Source of the DNA: Billgrantia campisalis
GTDB taxonomy: Bacteria > Pseudomonadota > Gammaproteobacteria > Pseudomonadales > Halomonadaceae
DNA length: 64,000 nt
Assembly: GCF_022341425.1 (NCBI RefSeq)
Contig: NZ_JABFUC010000011.1
Location: 99,582-163,581 of the forward strand
Reading direction: 5' to 3'
In this document: positions 34,422-45,108 of the stretch, piece after piece
Layout: each line of letters begins with the position of its first letter
Numbering within the stretch: position 1 is the first letter of the stretch
Translations under genes and position numbers: made by a program
Notes under the pieces: model-generated
The model's input: the letters and a program-made list of their open reading frames with translations, nothing else
Databases searched by the model: none
Told to the model about the DNA's origin: nothing

Positions 34422-36416
34422 TCAGGCTTCGAGCAGCGCCTGGGCCCTGGCCACCACGTTGTCGACGGTGAAGCCGAAGTGCTTGAACAGGTCGCCCGCC
34501 GGGGCGGACTCGCCGTAGCTGCGCATGCCGATCACGTCGCCGTCCAGGCCCACGTACTTGTACCAGTAGTCGGCATGACCGGCCTCGATGGCCAGCCGCT
34601 TGGTCACGGCGCGGGGCAGCACCTGCTCGCGGTACTCGGCATCCTGGCCGTCGAAGCGGTAGGCCGAGGGCATGGAGACCACCCGTACTGCGCGGCCTTG
34701 GGCTTCCAGTTCGGCGGCGGCGTCCATGGCGAGTCCCACTTCGGAGCCGGTGGCGATCAGGATCAGCTCCGGGGTGCCCTCGCACTCCTTCAATACGTAG
34801 CCGCCGCACTGGATGCTGGCCAGCTGCGGTTTGCTGCGCGCCTGGTGGGGCAGGCCCTGGCGGGACAGCACCAGCGCGGTGGGGCCGGAATTGCGCTTGA
34901 TGGCGGCGTCCCAGGCGGCTGCGGTCTCCACGGCGTCGCAGGGGCGCCAGGTGCACAGGTTCGGGGTGGTGCGCAGGTTGGTCAGCTGCTCGATGGGCTG
35001 ATGGGTGGGGCCGTCCTCGCCCAGGCCGATGGAGTCGTGGGTGAAGACATAGATGGCCCGCTTGCCCATCAGCGCCGCCATGCGCACCGAGTTGCGCATG
35101 TACTCCATGAAGATCAGGAAGGTGGCGCCGTAGGGAATGAAGCCGCCGTGCAGCACGATGCCGTTCATGATCGCGCCCATGCCGAACTCGCGCACGCCGT
35201 AGTGCAGGTAGTTGCCGTCGGGGGCCTCGGGGGTGATCGCCTTGGCGCCCTTCCAGAAGGTCAGGTTGGAGGGGGCCAGATCGGCGCTGCCGCCGAGCAG
35301 TTCGGGGAGCTGCGGGCCCAGCTCGTTGAGGCAGTTGAGCGAGGCCTTGCGGCTGGCGATGCTCTCGCCGTCCTGCTGGGCCTTCTCGATCATCGCTTCG
35401 CTGGTGATTTCCGTCGGCAGCTTGCACTGGATGCGACGCTGGAACTCCCGGGCCAGCTCCGGATGGGCCTCGGCGTAGCGCTCGAAGCGGCTCTGCCAAT
35501 CGCCCTGCACGGACTGGCCCTTCTCGCGGGCATCCCAGCCCTGGTAGACGGGCTCGGGCACGTGGAAGGGGGCGTGGGGCCAGTCGAGCTGCTTGCGTGC
35601 CGCGGCCACTTCGTCGTCGCCCAGGGGGGCGCCGTGACACTCCTCCTTGCCCTGCTTGTTGGGGGCACCGAAGCCGATCACCGTCTTGCAGATGATCAGG
35701 CTCGGCTTCTCCGCGTGGCTGCGGGCCAGCTCGATGGCCGCCTTGACCTGCTCGGGGTCGTGGCCGTCGACGTTGGGCACCACGTGCCAGCCGTAGGCCT
35801 CGAAGCGCTTGGCGGTATCGTCGGTGAACCAACCCTCGACCTCGCCGTCGATGGAGATGCCGTTGTCGTCATAGAAGGCGACCAGCTTGCCCAGGCCCTG
35901 GGTGCCGGCCAGCGAGCAGGCCTCGTGGGAGATGCCTTCCATCAGGCAGCCGTCGCCGACGAAGCAGTAGGTATGGTGGTCGACGATGGTGTGGCCGGGG
36001 CGGTTGAACTGCGCCGCCAGGGTCTTCTCGGCGATGGCCATGCCCACGGCATTGGCCAGGCCCTGGCCGAGGGGGCCGGTGGTGGTCTCGATGCCCGGGG
36101 CATAGCCGAACTCGGGGTGGCCGGCGGTCTTGGCATGCAGCTGGCGGAAATTCTGCAGCTCTTCGAGACTGAGGTCGTAGCCGGTCAGGTGCAGCAGCGA
36201 GTAGAGCAGCATGGAGCCGTGACCGTTGGAGAGCACGAAACGGTCGCGGTCGGGCCACTTGGGGTCGTTGGGGTTGTGCTTGAGGTAGTCGTTCCAGAGC
36301 ACTTCGGCGATGTCGGCCATGCCCATGGGGGCGCCGGGGTGGCCGGATTTGGCCTTCTGGACGGCGTCCATGGACAGGGCGCGAATGGCGTTGGCCAGTT
36401 CGAAACGGGATGGCAT
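34422..36416 (-). CDS. tktA: Transketolase
   Basis: The 664-residue thiamine diphosphate enzyme transfers two-carbon units between sugar phosphates and supplies erythrose-4-phosphate, the substrate of Epd encoded nearby. Motifs include [37 protein letters not shown], the ThDP site [29 protein letters not shown], and the pyrimidine domain [18 protein letters not shown]. The ATG at 36416 matches the usual [20 protein letters not shown] start. It is divergent from metK and has its own terminator. Confidence 0.97.
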   Translation of the reverse strand: MPSRFELANAIRALSMDAVQKAKSGHPGAPMGMADIAEVLWNDYLKHNPNDPKWPDRDRFVLSNGHGSMLLYSLLHLTGYDLSLEELQNFRQLHAKTAGHPEFGYAPGIETTTGPLGQGLANAVGMAIAEKTLAAQFNRPGHTIVDHHTYCFVGDGCLMEGISHEACSLAGTQGLGKLVAFYDDNGISIDGEVEGWFTDDTAKRFEAYGWHVVPNVDGHDPEQVKAAIELARSHAEKPSLIICKTVIGFGAPNKQGKEECHGAPLGDDEVAAARKQLDWPHAPFHVPEPVYQGWDAREKGQSVQGDWQSRFERYAEAHPELAREFQRRIQCKLPTEITSEAMIEKAQQDGESIASRKASLNCLNELGPQLPELLGGSADLAPSNLTFWKGAKAITPEAPDGNYLHYGVREFGMGAIMNGIVLHGGFIPYGATFLIFMEYMRNSVRMAALMGKRAIYVFTHDSIGLGEDGPTHQPIEQLTNLRTTPNLCTWRPCDAVETAAAWDAAIKRNSGPTALVLSRQGLPHQARSKPQLASIQCGGYVLKECEGTPELILIATGSEVGLAMDAAAELEAQGRAVRVVSMPSAYRFDGQDAEYREQVLPRAVTKRLAIEAGHADYWYKYVGLDGDVIGMRSYGESAPAGDLFKHFGFTVDNVVARAQALLEA

Positions 36417-36752
36417 TGGGTCAGCTCCTCGCCTGCGGCAGAATGGGGGCAAGTCCACGGCGGCGCTGCTCTGCCGGGTGCAGAGGGGCCGGCCGGGTGT
36501 GTGTTCTGGCTGGGGGCGCCGCAGGGTAGGGGCGGCGCGGTCGAATTCGGCCGCCTATTGTCGCCGACTTGTCGCCGGTCATCAAATGGCGGGTGCCAGA
36601 GCGGGTGGCAGCGTGTAAACTCTGCAACCCGAAACCGGTGGATACCGTTTCCGGCCCGAATGGGCCCTTTTCCGCATCGGGCAGGGTCGCCGAGCCCCGC
36701 CTGGACAGCGCCGCGCCACTTTGCCGCCGTTCCACAGAGGGTCGAGGACGCC
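36417..36752. promoter_or_regulatory. Divergent intergenic region of tktA and metK
   Basis: No gene is seen in these 336 bases. On the metK side a bulged hairpin (GAAACCGGTGGATACCGTTTC, about 36631-36651) is followed by a short GGCCC-GAAT-GGGCC hairpin and CTTTTCC (36653-36671), which could act as a leader structure. No known SAM or SAH riboswitch pattern was recognised. The tktA half is GC-rich without a clear promoter. Confidence 0.45.
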
Positions 36753-37973
36753 ATGAGCGAATACTCCCTGTTTACATCCGAGTCCGTTTCCGAGGGCCAT
36801 CCGGACAAGATCGCCGACCAGATCTCCGACGCGGTGCTCGATGCCATCATCGCCCGCGACAAGCAGGCCCGGGTGGCCTGCGAGACGCTGGTCAAGACCG
36901 GCGTGGCCATTGTCGCCGGTGAGATCAGCACTGCGGCCTGGGTCGACCTGGAGACGCTGGTGCGCGAGGTGATCACCGGGATCGGCTATACCTCCTCCGA
37001 CGTGGGCTTCGACGGCGAGACCTGCGGCGTGCTCAACCTGATCGGCAAGCAGAGCCTGGATATCGCCCAGGGGGTCGACCGCAGCAAGCCCGAGGATCAG
37101 GGGGCCGGCGACCAGGGGCTGATGTTCGGCTATGCCACCAACGAGACCGAATCCTTCATGCCGGCGCCGATCCACTACGCTCATCGCCTCGTGGAGCGCC
37201 AGGCGGAGCTGCGCAAGCACGGTCTGCTGCCCTGGCTGCGTCCCGACGCCAAGAGCCAGGTGACCTTCCGCTATGACGCGGCAGGCCAGCCCTGTGGTGT
37301 CGAGGCGGTGGTGCTTTCCACCCAGCATGATCCGGGCATCGACCAGGACGAGCTGCGCATGATGGTGAGGCGCGAGATCATCGAGCAGGTGATTCCCGCC
37401 GAGTGGCTCACCGAGACCACCCAGTTTCATATCAATCCCACCGGCAAGTTCGTGATCGGCGGCCCGGTGGGCGATTGCGGCCTGACCGGACGCAAGATCA
37501 TCGTCGATACCTACGGCGGCATGGCCCGCCACGGCGGCGGCGCCTTCTCCGGCAAGGACCCCTCCAAGGTCGACCGCAGCGCCGCCTACGCCGGCCGCTA
37601 CGTGGCCAAGAACCTGGTCGCGGCGGGGCTCGCCGACAAGTGCGAGATCCAGGTCTCCTACGCCATCGGCGTGGCCGAGCCCACGTCGGTGTCGATCAAT
37701 ACCTTCGGCACCGGCAAGATCGACGATGAACGTATCATCAAGCTGGTGCGCGAGCACTTCGACCTGCGGCCCTACGCCATCACCCGCATGCTCGACCTGC
37801 TGCACCCCATGTATCAGCTCACCGCCGCCTACGGTCACTTCGGTCGTGCCCCCTTCGAGACCACCTACACCTGGAAGGACGACAAGGGCGAGCAGCGCAG
37901 CGAGACCTTTACCGCCTTCCCCTGGGAGAAGACCGACCGGGCCAATGCCCTGCGCCAGGCCGCCAGCCTGTAG
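36753..37973 (+). CDS. metK: S-adenosylmethionine synthetase
   Basis: The 406-residue enzyme makes S-adenosylmethionine from methionine and ATP. Signatures are [20 protein letters not shown] at the N-terminus, [12 protein letters not shown] in the middle, and the phosphate-binding [19 protein letters not shown]. The ATG follows GAGG and matches the conserved start. It leads the metK-ahcY-metF cluster but has its own terminator, so each gene is probably transcribed separately. Confidence 0.97.
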   Translation: MSEYSLFTSESVSEGHPDKIADQISDAVLDAIIARDKQARVACETLVKTGVAIVAGEISTAAWVDLETLVREVITGIGYTSSDVGFDGETCGVLNLIGKQSLDIAQGVDRSKPEDQGAGDQGLMFGYATNETESFMPAPIHYAHRLVERQAELRKHGLLPWLRPDAKSQVTFRYDAAGQPCGVEAVVLSTQHDPGIDQDELRMMVRREIIEQVIPAEWLTETTQFHINPTGKFVIGGPVGDCGLTGRKIIVDTYGGMARHGGGAFSGKDPSKVDRSAAYAGRYVAKNLVAAGLADKCEIQVSYAIGVAEPTSVSINTFGTGKIDDERIIKLVREHFDLRPYAITRMLDLLHPMYQLTAAYGHFGRAPFETTYTWKDDKGEQRSETFTAFPWEKTDRANALRQAASL

Positions 37974-37997
37974 CAACGTCGGTACGCCTACCTGTTC

Positions 37998-38037
37998 GAC
38001 GCCCGGCTCTGATGATGAGCCGGGCGTCCTCTTTTCC
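37998..38037 (+). terminator. Terminator of metK
   Basis: A 12-bp perfect stem (37998-38009 with 38017-38028, loop of 7) is followed by CTCTTTTCC. Confidence 0.88.
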
Positions 38038-38059
38038 GGGCTTCCTCTTTTCCGGGCTT
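38028..38059 (+). repeat. Two tandem 16-bp repeats
   Basis: CCTCTTTTCCGGGCTT occurs twice back to back (38028-38043 and 38044-38059), overlapping the T-run of the metK terminator. It looks like a local slippage duplication. Confidence 0.8.
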
Positions 38060-38156
38060 CGATCACTGCCTTGGCTGCGTGTAATAGCCGGCTTGGCGCG
38101 TCCGGCACCGCTCGGCCTATAGTGAGAGTCACCGCTTTTCCATGAGGAGGTGACGC

Positions 38157-39566
38157 ATGAACCAGCCCGCCGTTTCGAGCCTGGAGGCGCAGGACTATCG
38201 GGTTGCCGATATCAGCCTGGCCGACTGGGGCCGCCGCGAGATCCGCATTGCCGAGACCGAGATGCCGGCGTTGATGACGATCCGCGAGCAGTACCGCGAA
38301 GCGCAGCCGCTGGCCGGTGCGCGCATCGCCGGCTGTATCCATATGACCATCCAGACGGCGGTGCTGATCGAGACACTCATCGATCTCGGCGCCAGCGTGC
38401 GCTGGTCGTCGTGCAATATCTTCTCCACCCAGGACCATGCCGCCGCCGCCATCGCCGCGGCGGGGATCCCGGTGTTCGCCTGGAAAGGCGAGAGCGAGGA
38501 GGAGTTCTGGTGGTGCATCGAGCAGACCGTCGAGGGCCCCGACGGCTGGACGCCCAACCTGGTGCTGGACGACGGCGGCGACCTTACCGCCCTGCTGCAC
38601 GACAAGCGCCCCGAACTGCTCGAGGCCGTGCACGGCATTTCCGAGGAGACCACCACCGGGGTGCACCGCCTCCAGGAAATGCTGCGCAACGGCACCTTGC
38701 GGGTGCCGGCGATCAACGTCAACGATGCCGTCACCAAGTCGAAGAACGACAACAAGTACGGCTGCCGCCACTCGCTGAACGACGCCATCAAGCGCGCCAC
38801 CGACCACCTGCTGGCCGGCAAGCAGGCGCTGGTAGTGGGCTACGGCGACGTGGGCAAAGGCTCTGCCGCCTCGCTGCGCCAGGAGGGCATGATCGTCAAG
38901 GTCGCGGAGATCGACCCGCTGTGCGCCATGCAGGCCTGCATGGATGGCTATGAGCTGGTTTCGCCCTATCTCGAGGGCATCAACCGTGGTGCTGAGAGCA
39001 TCGACCGGGCGCTGCTGGGCCGCATCGATCTGGTGGTGACGGCCACCGGCAATATCGACGCCTGCGACGCGGCCATGCTCGAGACGCTCAAGCCCGGTGC
39101 GGTGGTGTGCAACATCGGCCACTTCGACAGCGAGATCGACACCGCCCATATGCGCCGCCACTGGCACTGGGAGGAGGTCAAGCCCCAGGTGCACAAGGTC
39201 TATCGCGACAGCTCGCCGGGGAACTTCGACCCGGCCAGCCGCGACTACCTGATCCTGCTCTCCGAAGGCCGCCTGGTGAACCTGGGCAATGCCACCGGCC
39301 ACCCCTCCCGGGTGATGGACGGCTCCTTCGCCAACCAGGTGCTGGCCCAGATGCACCTCTATGAGCGGCGCTTCGCCGAGCGGTCGGAGGCGGAGCAGCG
39401 CGAGGCCCTGGGCGTCACCGTGCTGCCGCGCCATCTCGATGAGGAAGTGGCGCGCTACATGGTGGCCGGCTTCGGCGGGGTGATCACCCGGATGACCCGG
39501 GCCCAGGCCGACTACACCGGCGTGCCGGTCGAGGGGCCCTACAAGCCGCTTAGCTACCGTTACTGA
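38157..39566 (+). CDS. ahcY: Adenosylhomocysteinase
   Basis: The 469-residue enzyme splits S-adenosylhomocysteine to homocysteine and adenosine, relieving inhibition of methyltransferases. The substrate site [22 protein letters not shown], the NAD loop [25 protein letters not shown] and the C-terminal KPLSYRY are all present. GAGGAGGTG precedes the ATG. It is longer than the mammalian enzyme through the bacterial insertion near residues 150-190. No SAH riboswitch was recognised upstream. Confidence 0.97.
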   Translation: MNQPAVSSLEAQDYRVADISLADWGRREIRIAETEMPALMTIREQYREAQPLAGARIAGCIHMTIQTAVLIETLIDLGASVRWSSCNIFSTQDHAAAAIAAAGIPVFAWKGESEEEFWWCIEQTVEGPDGWTPNLVLDDGGDLTALLHDKRPELLEAVHGISEETTTGVHRLQEMLRNGTLRVPAINVNDAVTKSKNDNKYGCRHSLNDAIKRATDHLLAGKQALVVGYGDVGKGSAASLRQEGMIVKVAEIDPLCAMQACMDGYELVSPYLEGINRGAESIDRALLGRIDLVVTATGNIDACDAAMLETLKPGAVVCNIGHFDSEIDTAHMRRHWHWEEVKPQVHKVYRDSSPGNFDPASRDYLILLSEGRLVNLGNATGHPSRVMDGSFANQVLAQMHLYERRFAERSEAEQREALGVTVLPRHLDEEVARYMVAGFGGVITRMTRAQADYTGVPVEGPYKPLSYRY

Positions 39567-39659
39567 TTGGCAGCGAGGAGCGCGGGGAGCAGGTCGAAGT
39601 GAAGGTCCGGCGCCTGACGCCGGAACAGCTTCGAGCGTAGCTTCGTGCAAACGCGACCC

Positions 39660-40589
39660 TTACAGCCCAGACAGGCGCATCATCTGCTGCAGGTAGAAAG
39701 GAATCAGCAGCGGGGCGGCCAGGGTGGTGACCAGCACCGCCAGGGCCCCCTTGGCCGGCCGTATCGCCAGCTCCATGGCCACCACCACCACGTTGGCGGC
39801 CATGGGCACCACCCCCAACAGCAGCAGGGCGAGCGCCAGCTCCGGGGCCAGTGGCGTCACGGCCTGCAGGGCCAGCACCGCGGCCAGGGCCAGCAGCGGC
39901 CAGAGGCCGAAGCGCACCGCCACGCAGGCGCTGATGAAGCGGGCGTCGACCTCGTGGAGCGAGACCCGGCCCAGAGTCATGCCGATGATCATCATGCCCA
40001 GCAGGGTGTAGGTGGCCGGGAACACCGCCAGGCCGTCCATCAGCGCCTCAGGCATCGGGAGGTCCAGGCCGCTGGCCAGCAGGGCGGCGAGAAAGGCGTA
40101 GACCAGCGGCAGTCGGACGATCTTGGCCAGGCTCTGGCGCACCGAAAACTGGCCGCGGGCGCTGAGGTAGAAGCCCACGGTGAACTCGTAGAGGGTGACC
40201 CCGAGGATGCAGAAGAGGTAGAGGGTCACCCCCTCGGGTGGTAGCAGGATCATCGCCACCGGCAGCCCAAAGTAGCCGGTATTGCCGGTGCCCGCCGAAA
40301 AGGCCAGCAGGGCGCTCTCCTGGGGGGCGAAGAAGCGGCGTGTCAGGCGGCCGATGACCAGGGCGATCAGGCTGCAGAAGGCGAACAGCGCCGCGGTGAG
40401 CAGCAGGTACTCCGGCGTGGGGCCGCCCAGCAGCAGGCCGCGGAAGAAGGTCAGCGGGGCGATGAGGTAGATCAGCAGGGTGGCGATGGGGCGCGGGTCG
40501 ATGGCCAGCCGGCGTGCCGCCAGCCAGCCCAGACCGACGAAGCCGAGCAGCGTCCATAGCGGCCCCATCAGGGTGCCGGGGTCGATCAT
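39660..40589 (-). CDS. Auxin efflux carrier (AEC) family transporter
   Basis: The 309-residue membrane protein has about ten hydrophobic helices. It shows AEC features: an N-terminal GLGWLAARRLAI, FSAGTGNTGYFGLPVAM with the helix-breaking NTGxxGLP motif, and MANVVVVAMEL in the second half. Bacterial members include malonate and amino-acid carriers; the substrate here is unknown. The ATG at 40589 is chosen because sequence further upstream is not membrane-like. It is on the opposite strand between ahcY and metF. Confidence 0.88.
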   Translation of the reverse strand: MIDPGTLMGPLWTLLGFVGLGWLAARRLAIDPRPIATLLIYLIAPLTFFRGLLLGGPTPEYLLLTAALFAFCSLIALVIGRLTRRFFAPQESALLAFSAGTGNTGYFGLPVAMILLPPEGVTLYLFCILGVTLYEFTVGFYLSARGQFSVRQSLAKIVRLPLVYAFLAALLASGLDLPMPEALMDGLAVFPATYTLLGMMIIGMTLGRVSLHEVDARFISACVAVRFGLWPLLALAAVLALQAVTPLAPELALALLLLGVVPMAANVVVVAMELAIRPAKGALAVLVTTLAAPLLIPFYLQQMMRLSGL

Positions 40590-40758
40590 GGCCACTCCCT
40601 TGGGTGTCGAAAAGCCCACATCATGCCTGGACGGAAGCGGCCTGTCAGCGCCGGCAACATGAATGGTATCGATAGTCGGCCACGAATCTTTCATTGGCCG
40701 GGCTGGCTGGCAGTGGGCAGAATAGCGGCAACAGGCACGGTCTTCATGAGGTGAATCG

Positions 40759-41601
40759 ATGAGTACGCAGGAACATCCGCTGGGCATCAGCTTCGAGTTC
40801 TTTCCCCCCAACACCGAGGCGGGGCGTGACAAGCTGATGGGGGTGCGTGACGCCCTGGCCAGCCGGAATCCGCGTTTCTTCTCGGTCACCTACGGCGCCG
40901 GCGGGTCGACCCAGAATCGCACCTTGAACACCGTGCGTCAGGTGCGCGAGAGCGGCATCAGCACCGCGCCGCACCTGTCGTGCATCGGCAGCGAGAAGGC
41001 CCAGCTGCGCGATCTATTGGCCCAGTACCGTGAAGAGGGCATCGACAGCCTGGTGGCCCTGCGCGGCGACCTGCCGTCCGGCATGGGGGGCATCGGCGAG
41101 CTGCGCTATGCCAATGAGCTGGTGGAGTTCATCCGCGAGGAGACCGGCGACCACTTCGAGATCGCCGTGGCCGCCTACCCCGAGTCCCATCCCCAGGCAC
41201 CGAGCTTCGAGAAGGACCTGGAGAACTTTGCCCGCAAGATGAACGCCGGCGCCAATCTCGCCATCACCCAGTATTTCTTCACCGCCGACGCCTACTTCCA
41301 CTTCGTCGAGCGGGCGCGCGCCCTCGGCGTCGAGGCGCCGATCATCCCCGGGGTCATGCCGATCACCAACTACACCAAGCTGGCGCGCTTCTCGGATGCC
41401 TGCGGCGCCGAGATTCCGCGCTGGATCCGCAAACAGCTCGAGGCCTATGGCGATGACAGTGAGTCCATTGCGGCCTTCGGCGAGGAGGTCATCTCGCGGC
41501 TCTGCCAGCGACTGCTCGACGGCGGTGCCCCGGGGCTGCACTTCTATACGCTGAACCAGGCCGCGCCGAGCCTGAAGGTGCTCGACAATATCACCGGCTA
41601 G
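40759..41601 (+). CDS. metF: 5,10-methylenetetrahydrofolate reductase
   Basis: The 280-residue flavoenzyme reduces methylene-THF to methyl-THF, the methyl donor for homocysteine remethylation. Motifs are the N-terminal GISFEFFPPNTEAG, FFSVTYGAGGSTQNRT, ALRGDLPSGMG and AITQYFF. GAGGTG lies before the ATG. With metK and ahcY it completes much of the activated methyl cycle in this cluster; a methionine synthase is not in the window. Confidence 0.96.
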   Translation: MSTQEHPLGISFEFFPPNTEAGRDKLMGVRDALASRNPRFFSVTYGAGGSTQNRTLNTVRQVRESGISTAPHLSCIGSEKAQLRDLLAQYREEGIDSLVALRGDLPSGMGGIGELRYANELVEFIREETGDHFEIAVAAYPESHPQAPSFEKDLENFARKMNAGANLAITQYFFTADAYFHFVERARALGVEAPIIPGVMPITNYTKLARFSDACGAEIPRWIRKQLEAYGDDSESIAAFGEEVISRLCQRLLDGGAPGLHFYTLNQAAPSLKVLDNITG

Positions 41602-41616
41602 TTCCCGGCTGTCATG

Positions 41617-41653
41617 AACGCCCTCGCCCCGCCAATGGCGGGGCGAGGGCGTT
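41617..41653. terminator. Bidirectional hairpin between metF and TAXI gene
   Basis: A perfect 17-bp stem (41617-41633 with 41637-41653) with a 3-base loop sits between convergent stop codons. The T-run is poor on both strands, but the stem is very stable. Confidence 0.75.
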
Positions 41654-41680
41654 GTACGGACGCGATGCGCAGGCGTGGCG

Positions 41681-42763
41681 TCATTGGCTGTTTGACGCTG
41701 CGTCCTGCTCGGTCGCTTCATCCTCGGGGGCCGCTTCGACCTCCGCGTCCTCCGGGTCGGCCTCCTCCGGGCGCATCTCCGGAGGCAACATGGCGGTCGG
41801 CACCTCCAGTCCCTGCTCCTCGTAGTAGCGCACGGCGCCGGGGTGGAACCAGAGCACGTCGTTCTTGTCCAGGTGCTCCGCTCGGGTCTCCACGGCGGCG
41901 GGGTGGATGGCCTGCATGGCTTCTGGGTCGTCGAGCACCAGCGTCATCAGTTCGTAGACGAAGCTCTCGGGAAGGTCCTTGTGGCCGATGGCGAAGTTCC
42001 AGAAGGCCACCGAAGCATGGGGCGCGTCCATGGTCGCGTAGGTATCGGCCGGGATCTCGAAGGGCTCGACGGGGAAGGCCTCGAGCAGGGTGGCCTGCTG
42101 CGCTTCGGTCAGGCCGAACATGTGAACGTCATGGTTGCGCTCGAGGCGCTGGAAGGCGCGGATCGGCAGGCCGGCGCAGAAGGCGAAGGCGTCGCTGAGC
42201 CGCGAGGGCAGGTAGTCCGCCAGATGGTTGGCGCCGGCATATTGCAGGTTGACGTCCTCGATGCCCAGCGCCTCGAAGAACTGCGGCCAGTAGGCGGCGC
42301 AGGTGCCGCCCATGGGGCCCACGCCGACCCGCCGGCCGCTCAGGTCCTCGAGGCTCTCGATTCCCGAGTCGGCCATCGTCACCACGTGAAAGGGGGTCTG
42401 GTACATGGGGAAGAGGGCGCGGACGTTGCGCATCTCCTCGCCGGGTGCCACGACCCCTTCGCCGTCCCACAGCTCCCGGGCGGGCCCCAGGGTGACCAGG
42501 CCCAGCTCGGCCTCGCCGGTATGCACCAGGGTCATGTTATGGAAGGGGCCGCCGCTGGCCTGGGAGAGGGCAAGCACGCCGAGCTCGTCGCTGATGCGGG
42601 TCACCAGGCCGTCGCCGTAGACCTGGTAGGTGCCGCCCAGCGAGGCGGTGCCCAGATGGACCCGCTCGGGCCAGTCGCTACGCTCATCGGCGAGAACGCT
42701 GCCGGCCAGCAGGGTGCCGGCGGCAAGAAGTGAGGGGAGGATCGTGTACCGTACGCTAGGCAT
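41681..42763 (-). CDS. TAXI-family TRAP transporter substrate-binding protein (first, 3' of permease)
   Basis: The 360-residue protein has a signal peptide ending SVLA (residue 25) and the TAXI pattern LGTASLGGTYQVYGDGLVTRISDELGV, with VGPMGGTCAAYWPQFFEALGI in the middle. The last 35 residues are an acidic Glu/Asp/Ala-rich tail not seen in the other TAXI protein of this operon. AGGAGG precedes the ATG. TAXI proteins bind glutamate, glutarate-like or other anions and pass them to a fused TRAP permease; the ligand here is unknown. It is the last gene of the unit. Confidence 0.93.
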   Translation of the reverse strand: MPSVRYTILPSLLAAGTLLAGSVLADERSDWPERVHLGTASLGGTYQVYGDGLVTRISDELGVLALSQASGGPFHNMTLVHTGEAELGLVTLGPARELWDGEGVVAPGEEMRNVRALFPMYQTPFHVVTMADSGIESLEDLSGRRVGVGPMGGTCAAYWPQFFEALGIEDVNLQYAGANHLADYLPSRLSDAFAFCAGLPIRAFQRLERNHDVHMFGLTEAQQATLLEAFPVEPFEIPADTYATMDAPHASVAFWNFAIGHKDLPESFVYELMTLVLDDPEAMQAIHPAAVETRAEHLDKNDVLWFHPGAVRYYEEQGLEVPTAMLPPEMRPEEADPEDAEVEAAPEDEATEQDAASNSQ

Positions 42764-42857
42764 GGCCTGCCTCCTGTGGTCGTTGGTCTTGCTGACAAAA
42801 CGGCCGGAGCGGCGGAGGCCGCCCCGGCCGGGCACTACGGGCATTCGAGCCGATGAC

Positions 42858-45020
42858 TCAGCCCGAGACGCTGGGCTTGCTCTTCAGCGCGGCGGCCTGC
42901 CAGGCGAAGACCAGGCCACCGATACCGATGCCGGCCAGGTCGGTCATCCAGCCCCCCGCGATCATCGACAGCGCGGCGGCGAGCAGCAGAACACGCTGCA
43001 CGAGGTTGGCGATGCCGTTGAGGAACCAGCCCTGCACGGCGGCGGCCAGCAGGTAGATGCCCACCGCGGCGGTGATGGCCACCCGGAGGATCTCCACCCA
43101 GGTGCCGTCCATCAGCAGCGCCGGACTGTAGAAGAACATGAACGGCACGATGAAGGCGGCCAGGCCGAACTTGAAGGAGGTCATGGCCGTCTTCAGCGGA
43201 TCGGTGTTGGATATCGCCGCCGCGGCGTAGCCGGCCAGCGCCACCGGCGGGGTAATCGCCGAGAGCACCGCGTAGTAGAACACGAAGAAGTGTGCCACCA
43301 GCGGGGGAATGCCGATCTGCTGCAGGCCCGGGGCGACCACCGAGGCGGCCACCGCGTAGGCCGCGGTGGTGGGCATGCCCATGCCCAGCAGGATCGAGAT
43401 GCACATGGCGAAGAACAGCGCCAACAGATGGCTGGCATCGGCGATACCCAGCAGCATGGAAGCGAAGCGAGCGCCGACGCCGGTCAGCGAGATGACGCCG
43501 ACGATGATCCCGGCACAGGCACAGACGGCGATCAGCGGAATGGCCATACGCGCCCCCAGCGACAGGGCGTTGAGCAGCGCCTTGGGCCCCATCCAGTGGG
43601 GAGTGAACCAGGAGACCACGGCGGCGCTGACCATGGCCAGGGTGCCGGCACGGATCACCGAGTAGCCCATGAACAGGGTGCCGATCAGGATGATGATGGG
43701 CAGGAACAGATAGACCTGCTTGACCAGTTTGCGGAACTGTGGAATCTCATCCTTGTGCATGCCCTCCATGCCGTCGCGGCGCGCTTCCAGATCGACCATC
43801 AGGTAGATGGAGAGGAAGTAGAGCGCGGCGGGGATCAGTGCGGCAATGGCGATCTCGGTATAGGGAATGCCGGTGATCTCGGCCATGATGAAGGCGCCGG
43901 CACCCATGATCGGGGGGACGATCTGCCCGCCGGTGGAGGCCGCGGCCTCGATACCGCCGGCGCTGCGGGGGCGGTAGCCGACTTTCTTCATCAGCGGGAT
44001 GGTCAGCGAGCCGGTGGCTACCACGTTGCCGGCGGAGGTGCCGTTGATCATGCCCATCAGGCCGGAGGCGAAGACCGCCACCTTGGCCGGGCCACCCCGC
44101 GCACGGCCGGCCGCGGCGAAGGCGAAATTGATGAAGTAGTCACCCACCTTGGAGGCCTGCAGGAAGGCGGCGAAGGTGATGAACAGGATGATATAGGTAG
44201 ACGATACCGCGGTGGTCGGGCCGAGGATGCCGTTGTCGGTGTACAGATAGGTGAAGAAGCGCGAGGCCGAATAGCCGCGGTGTTCGAGCAGGCCCGGCAG
44301 ATAGGGGCCGGCGAAGGCATAGGCGAGGAAGACGGCGGTGATAATGATCAGCGCCAAGCCGGCCACGCGGCGGGTCAGCTCCATGATCAGGGCCACGCCT
44401 ACCGCCGAGATGAAAAACTCGGTCTGGCCGACGAAGGGCGTGCCGGCGGCCATGCGCCAGCGGTTGAGCACGAACAGCAGGAAGGCGGCGACGATGATCG
44501 AAGCGGCGATCAGTACCACGTCCGCCCAGTGGATGGAGCGGCTGGAGCTGCGCCACACCCAGCTGCTGATCAGGGCGATGGCGGTGGCGATAACCAGCGA
44601 CCAGCTCAGGTGCACCATGACCCAGTCGGCGGGCGGCGTGCCGCGGGTCTCGCGCATGATCCAGGCGTAGAGAATGCAGAAGCTGGCGTAGCCGATGGCG
44701 CCGACCGAAGGGATCAGCGCAAACCATTCGGCACGGCCGATGCGCACTTCGCCGGGGCTGCGATCCAGGGTCATGGCCGCGGTGATGGCGAAGCCGACGG
44801 CCAGGCCGCCTGCCACGTGGATGATTCGGAAGGCCCAGGTCTCGATAGGCGCGACATTGAGCGCATAGAGGTGCATGGCGGTGAACAGCACGCAGGCGGC
44901 GAATACCGTCTGCCCGAGCAGGCCGGAGAGCACGCGCTCGTTATGGGCGATGGGAATGTCGGCGACCCCTTCGGTACCGATCTTCGCCACGGGTTCGTTG
45001 GGTTGGGTGTCTTGAGTCAT
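42858..45020 (-). CDS. TRAP transporter fused permease (TAXI type)
   Basis: The 720-residue protein joins the small (DctQ-like) and large (DctM-like) membrane parts of a TRAP transporter. About 17-19 hydrophobic segments are visible. The large part carries MGMINGTSAGNVVATGSLTIPLMKK, GGIEAAASTGGQIVPPIMGAGAFIMAE and LGMGMPTTAAYAVAASVVAP, the family signatures. It should use a sodium gradient. It lies between two TAXI binding-protein genes on the same strand, and both could feed this single permease. Confidence 0.95.
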   Translation of the reverse strand: MTQDTQPNEPVAKIGTEGVADIPIAHNERVLSGLLGQTVFAACVLFTAMHLYALNVAPIETWAFRIIHVAGGLAVGFAITAAMTLDRSPGEVRIGRAEWFALIPSVGAIGYASFCILYAWIMRETRGTPPADWVMVHLSWSLVIATAIALISSWVWRSSSRSIHWADVVLIAASIIVAAFLLFVLNRWRMAAGTPFVGQTEFFISAVGVALIMELTRRVAGLALIIITAVFLAYAFAGPYLPGLLEHRGYSASRFFTYLYTDNGILGPTTAVSSTYIILFITFAAFLQASKVGDYFINFAFAAAGRARGGPAKVAVFASGLMGMINGTSAGNVVATGSLTIPLMKKVGYRPRSAGGIEAAASTGGQIVPPIMGAGAFIMAEITGIPYTEIAIAALIPAALYFLSIYLMVDLEARRDGMEGMHKDEIPQFRKLVKQVYLFLPIIILIGTLFMGYSVIRAGTLAMVSAAVVSWFTPHWMGPKALLNALSLGARMAIPLIAVCACAGIIVGVISLTGVGARFASMLLGIADASHLLALFFAMCISILLGMGMPTTAAYAVAASVVAPGLQQIGIPPLVAHFFVFYYAVLSAITPPVALAGYAAAAISNTDPLKTAMTSFKFGLAAFIVPFMFFYSPALLMDGTWVEILRVAITAAVGIYLLAAAVQGWFLNGIANLVQRVLLLAAALSMIAGGWMTDLAGIGIGGLVFAWQAAALKSKPSVSG

Positions 45021-45068
45021 GCCGGAGTGCCTAGAAGGTTACGGGTGCCTGCAGTGGCGCAAGGCGTT

Positions 45069-45092
45069 GACGCCGGCCCGCGGGCCGGCGTC
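45069..45092 (-). promoter_or_regulatory. Palindromic hairpin between TAXI gene and permease gene
   Basis: A perfect 24-base palindrome (GACGCCGGCCCG and its complement) lies 17 bases after the TAXI stop, with no T-run. Such intercistronic stems often protect the upstream message, giving more binding protein than permease. Confidence 0.6.
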
Positions 45093-45108
45093 GATGGCGC
45101 GTTCTGGA

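Noticed and set aside
36582..39650. Minus-strand open frame of about 1000 codons across metK and ahcY
   Set aside because: It is antisense to metK and ahcY, whose motifs are certain. The translation is His/Gly/Leu-rich shadow sequence.
39567..39659. Possible SAH riboswitch (GAGGAGCGC motif) after ahcY
   Set aside because: The motif is downstream of ahcY rather than upstream, and the second conserved element of the SAH riboswitch is not visible. The next gene on the other strand is a transporter.
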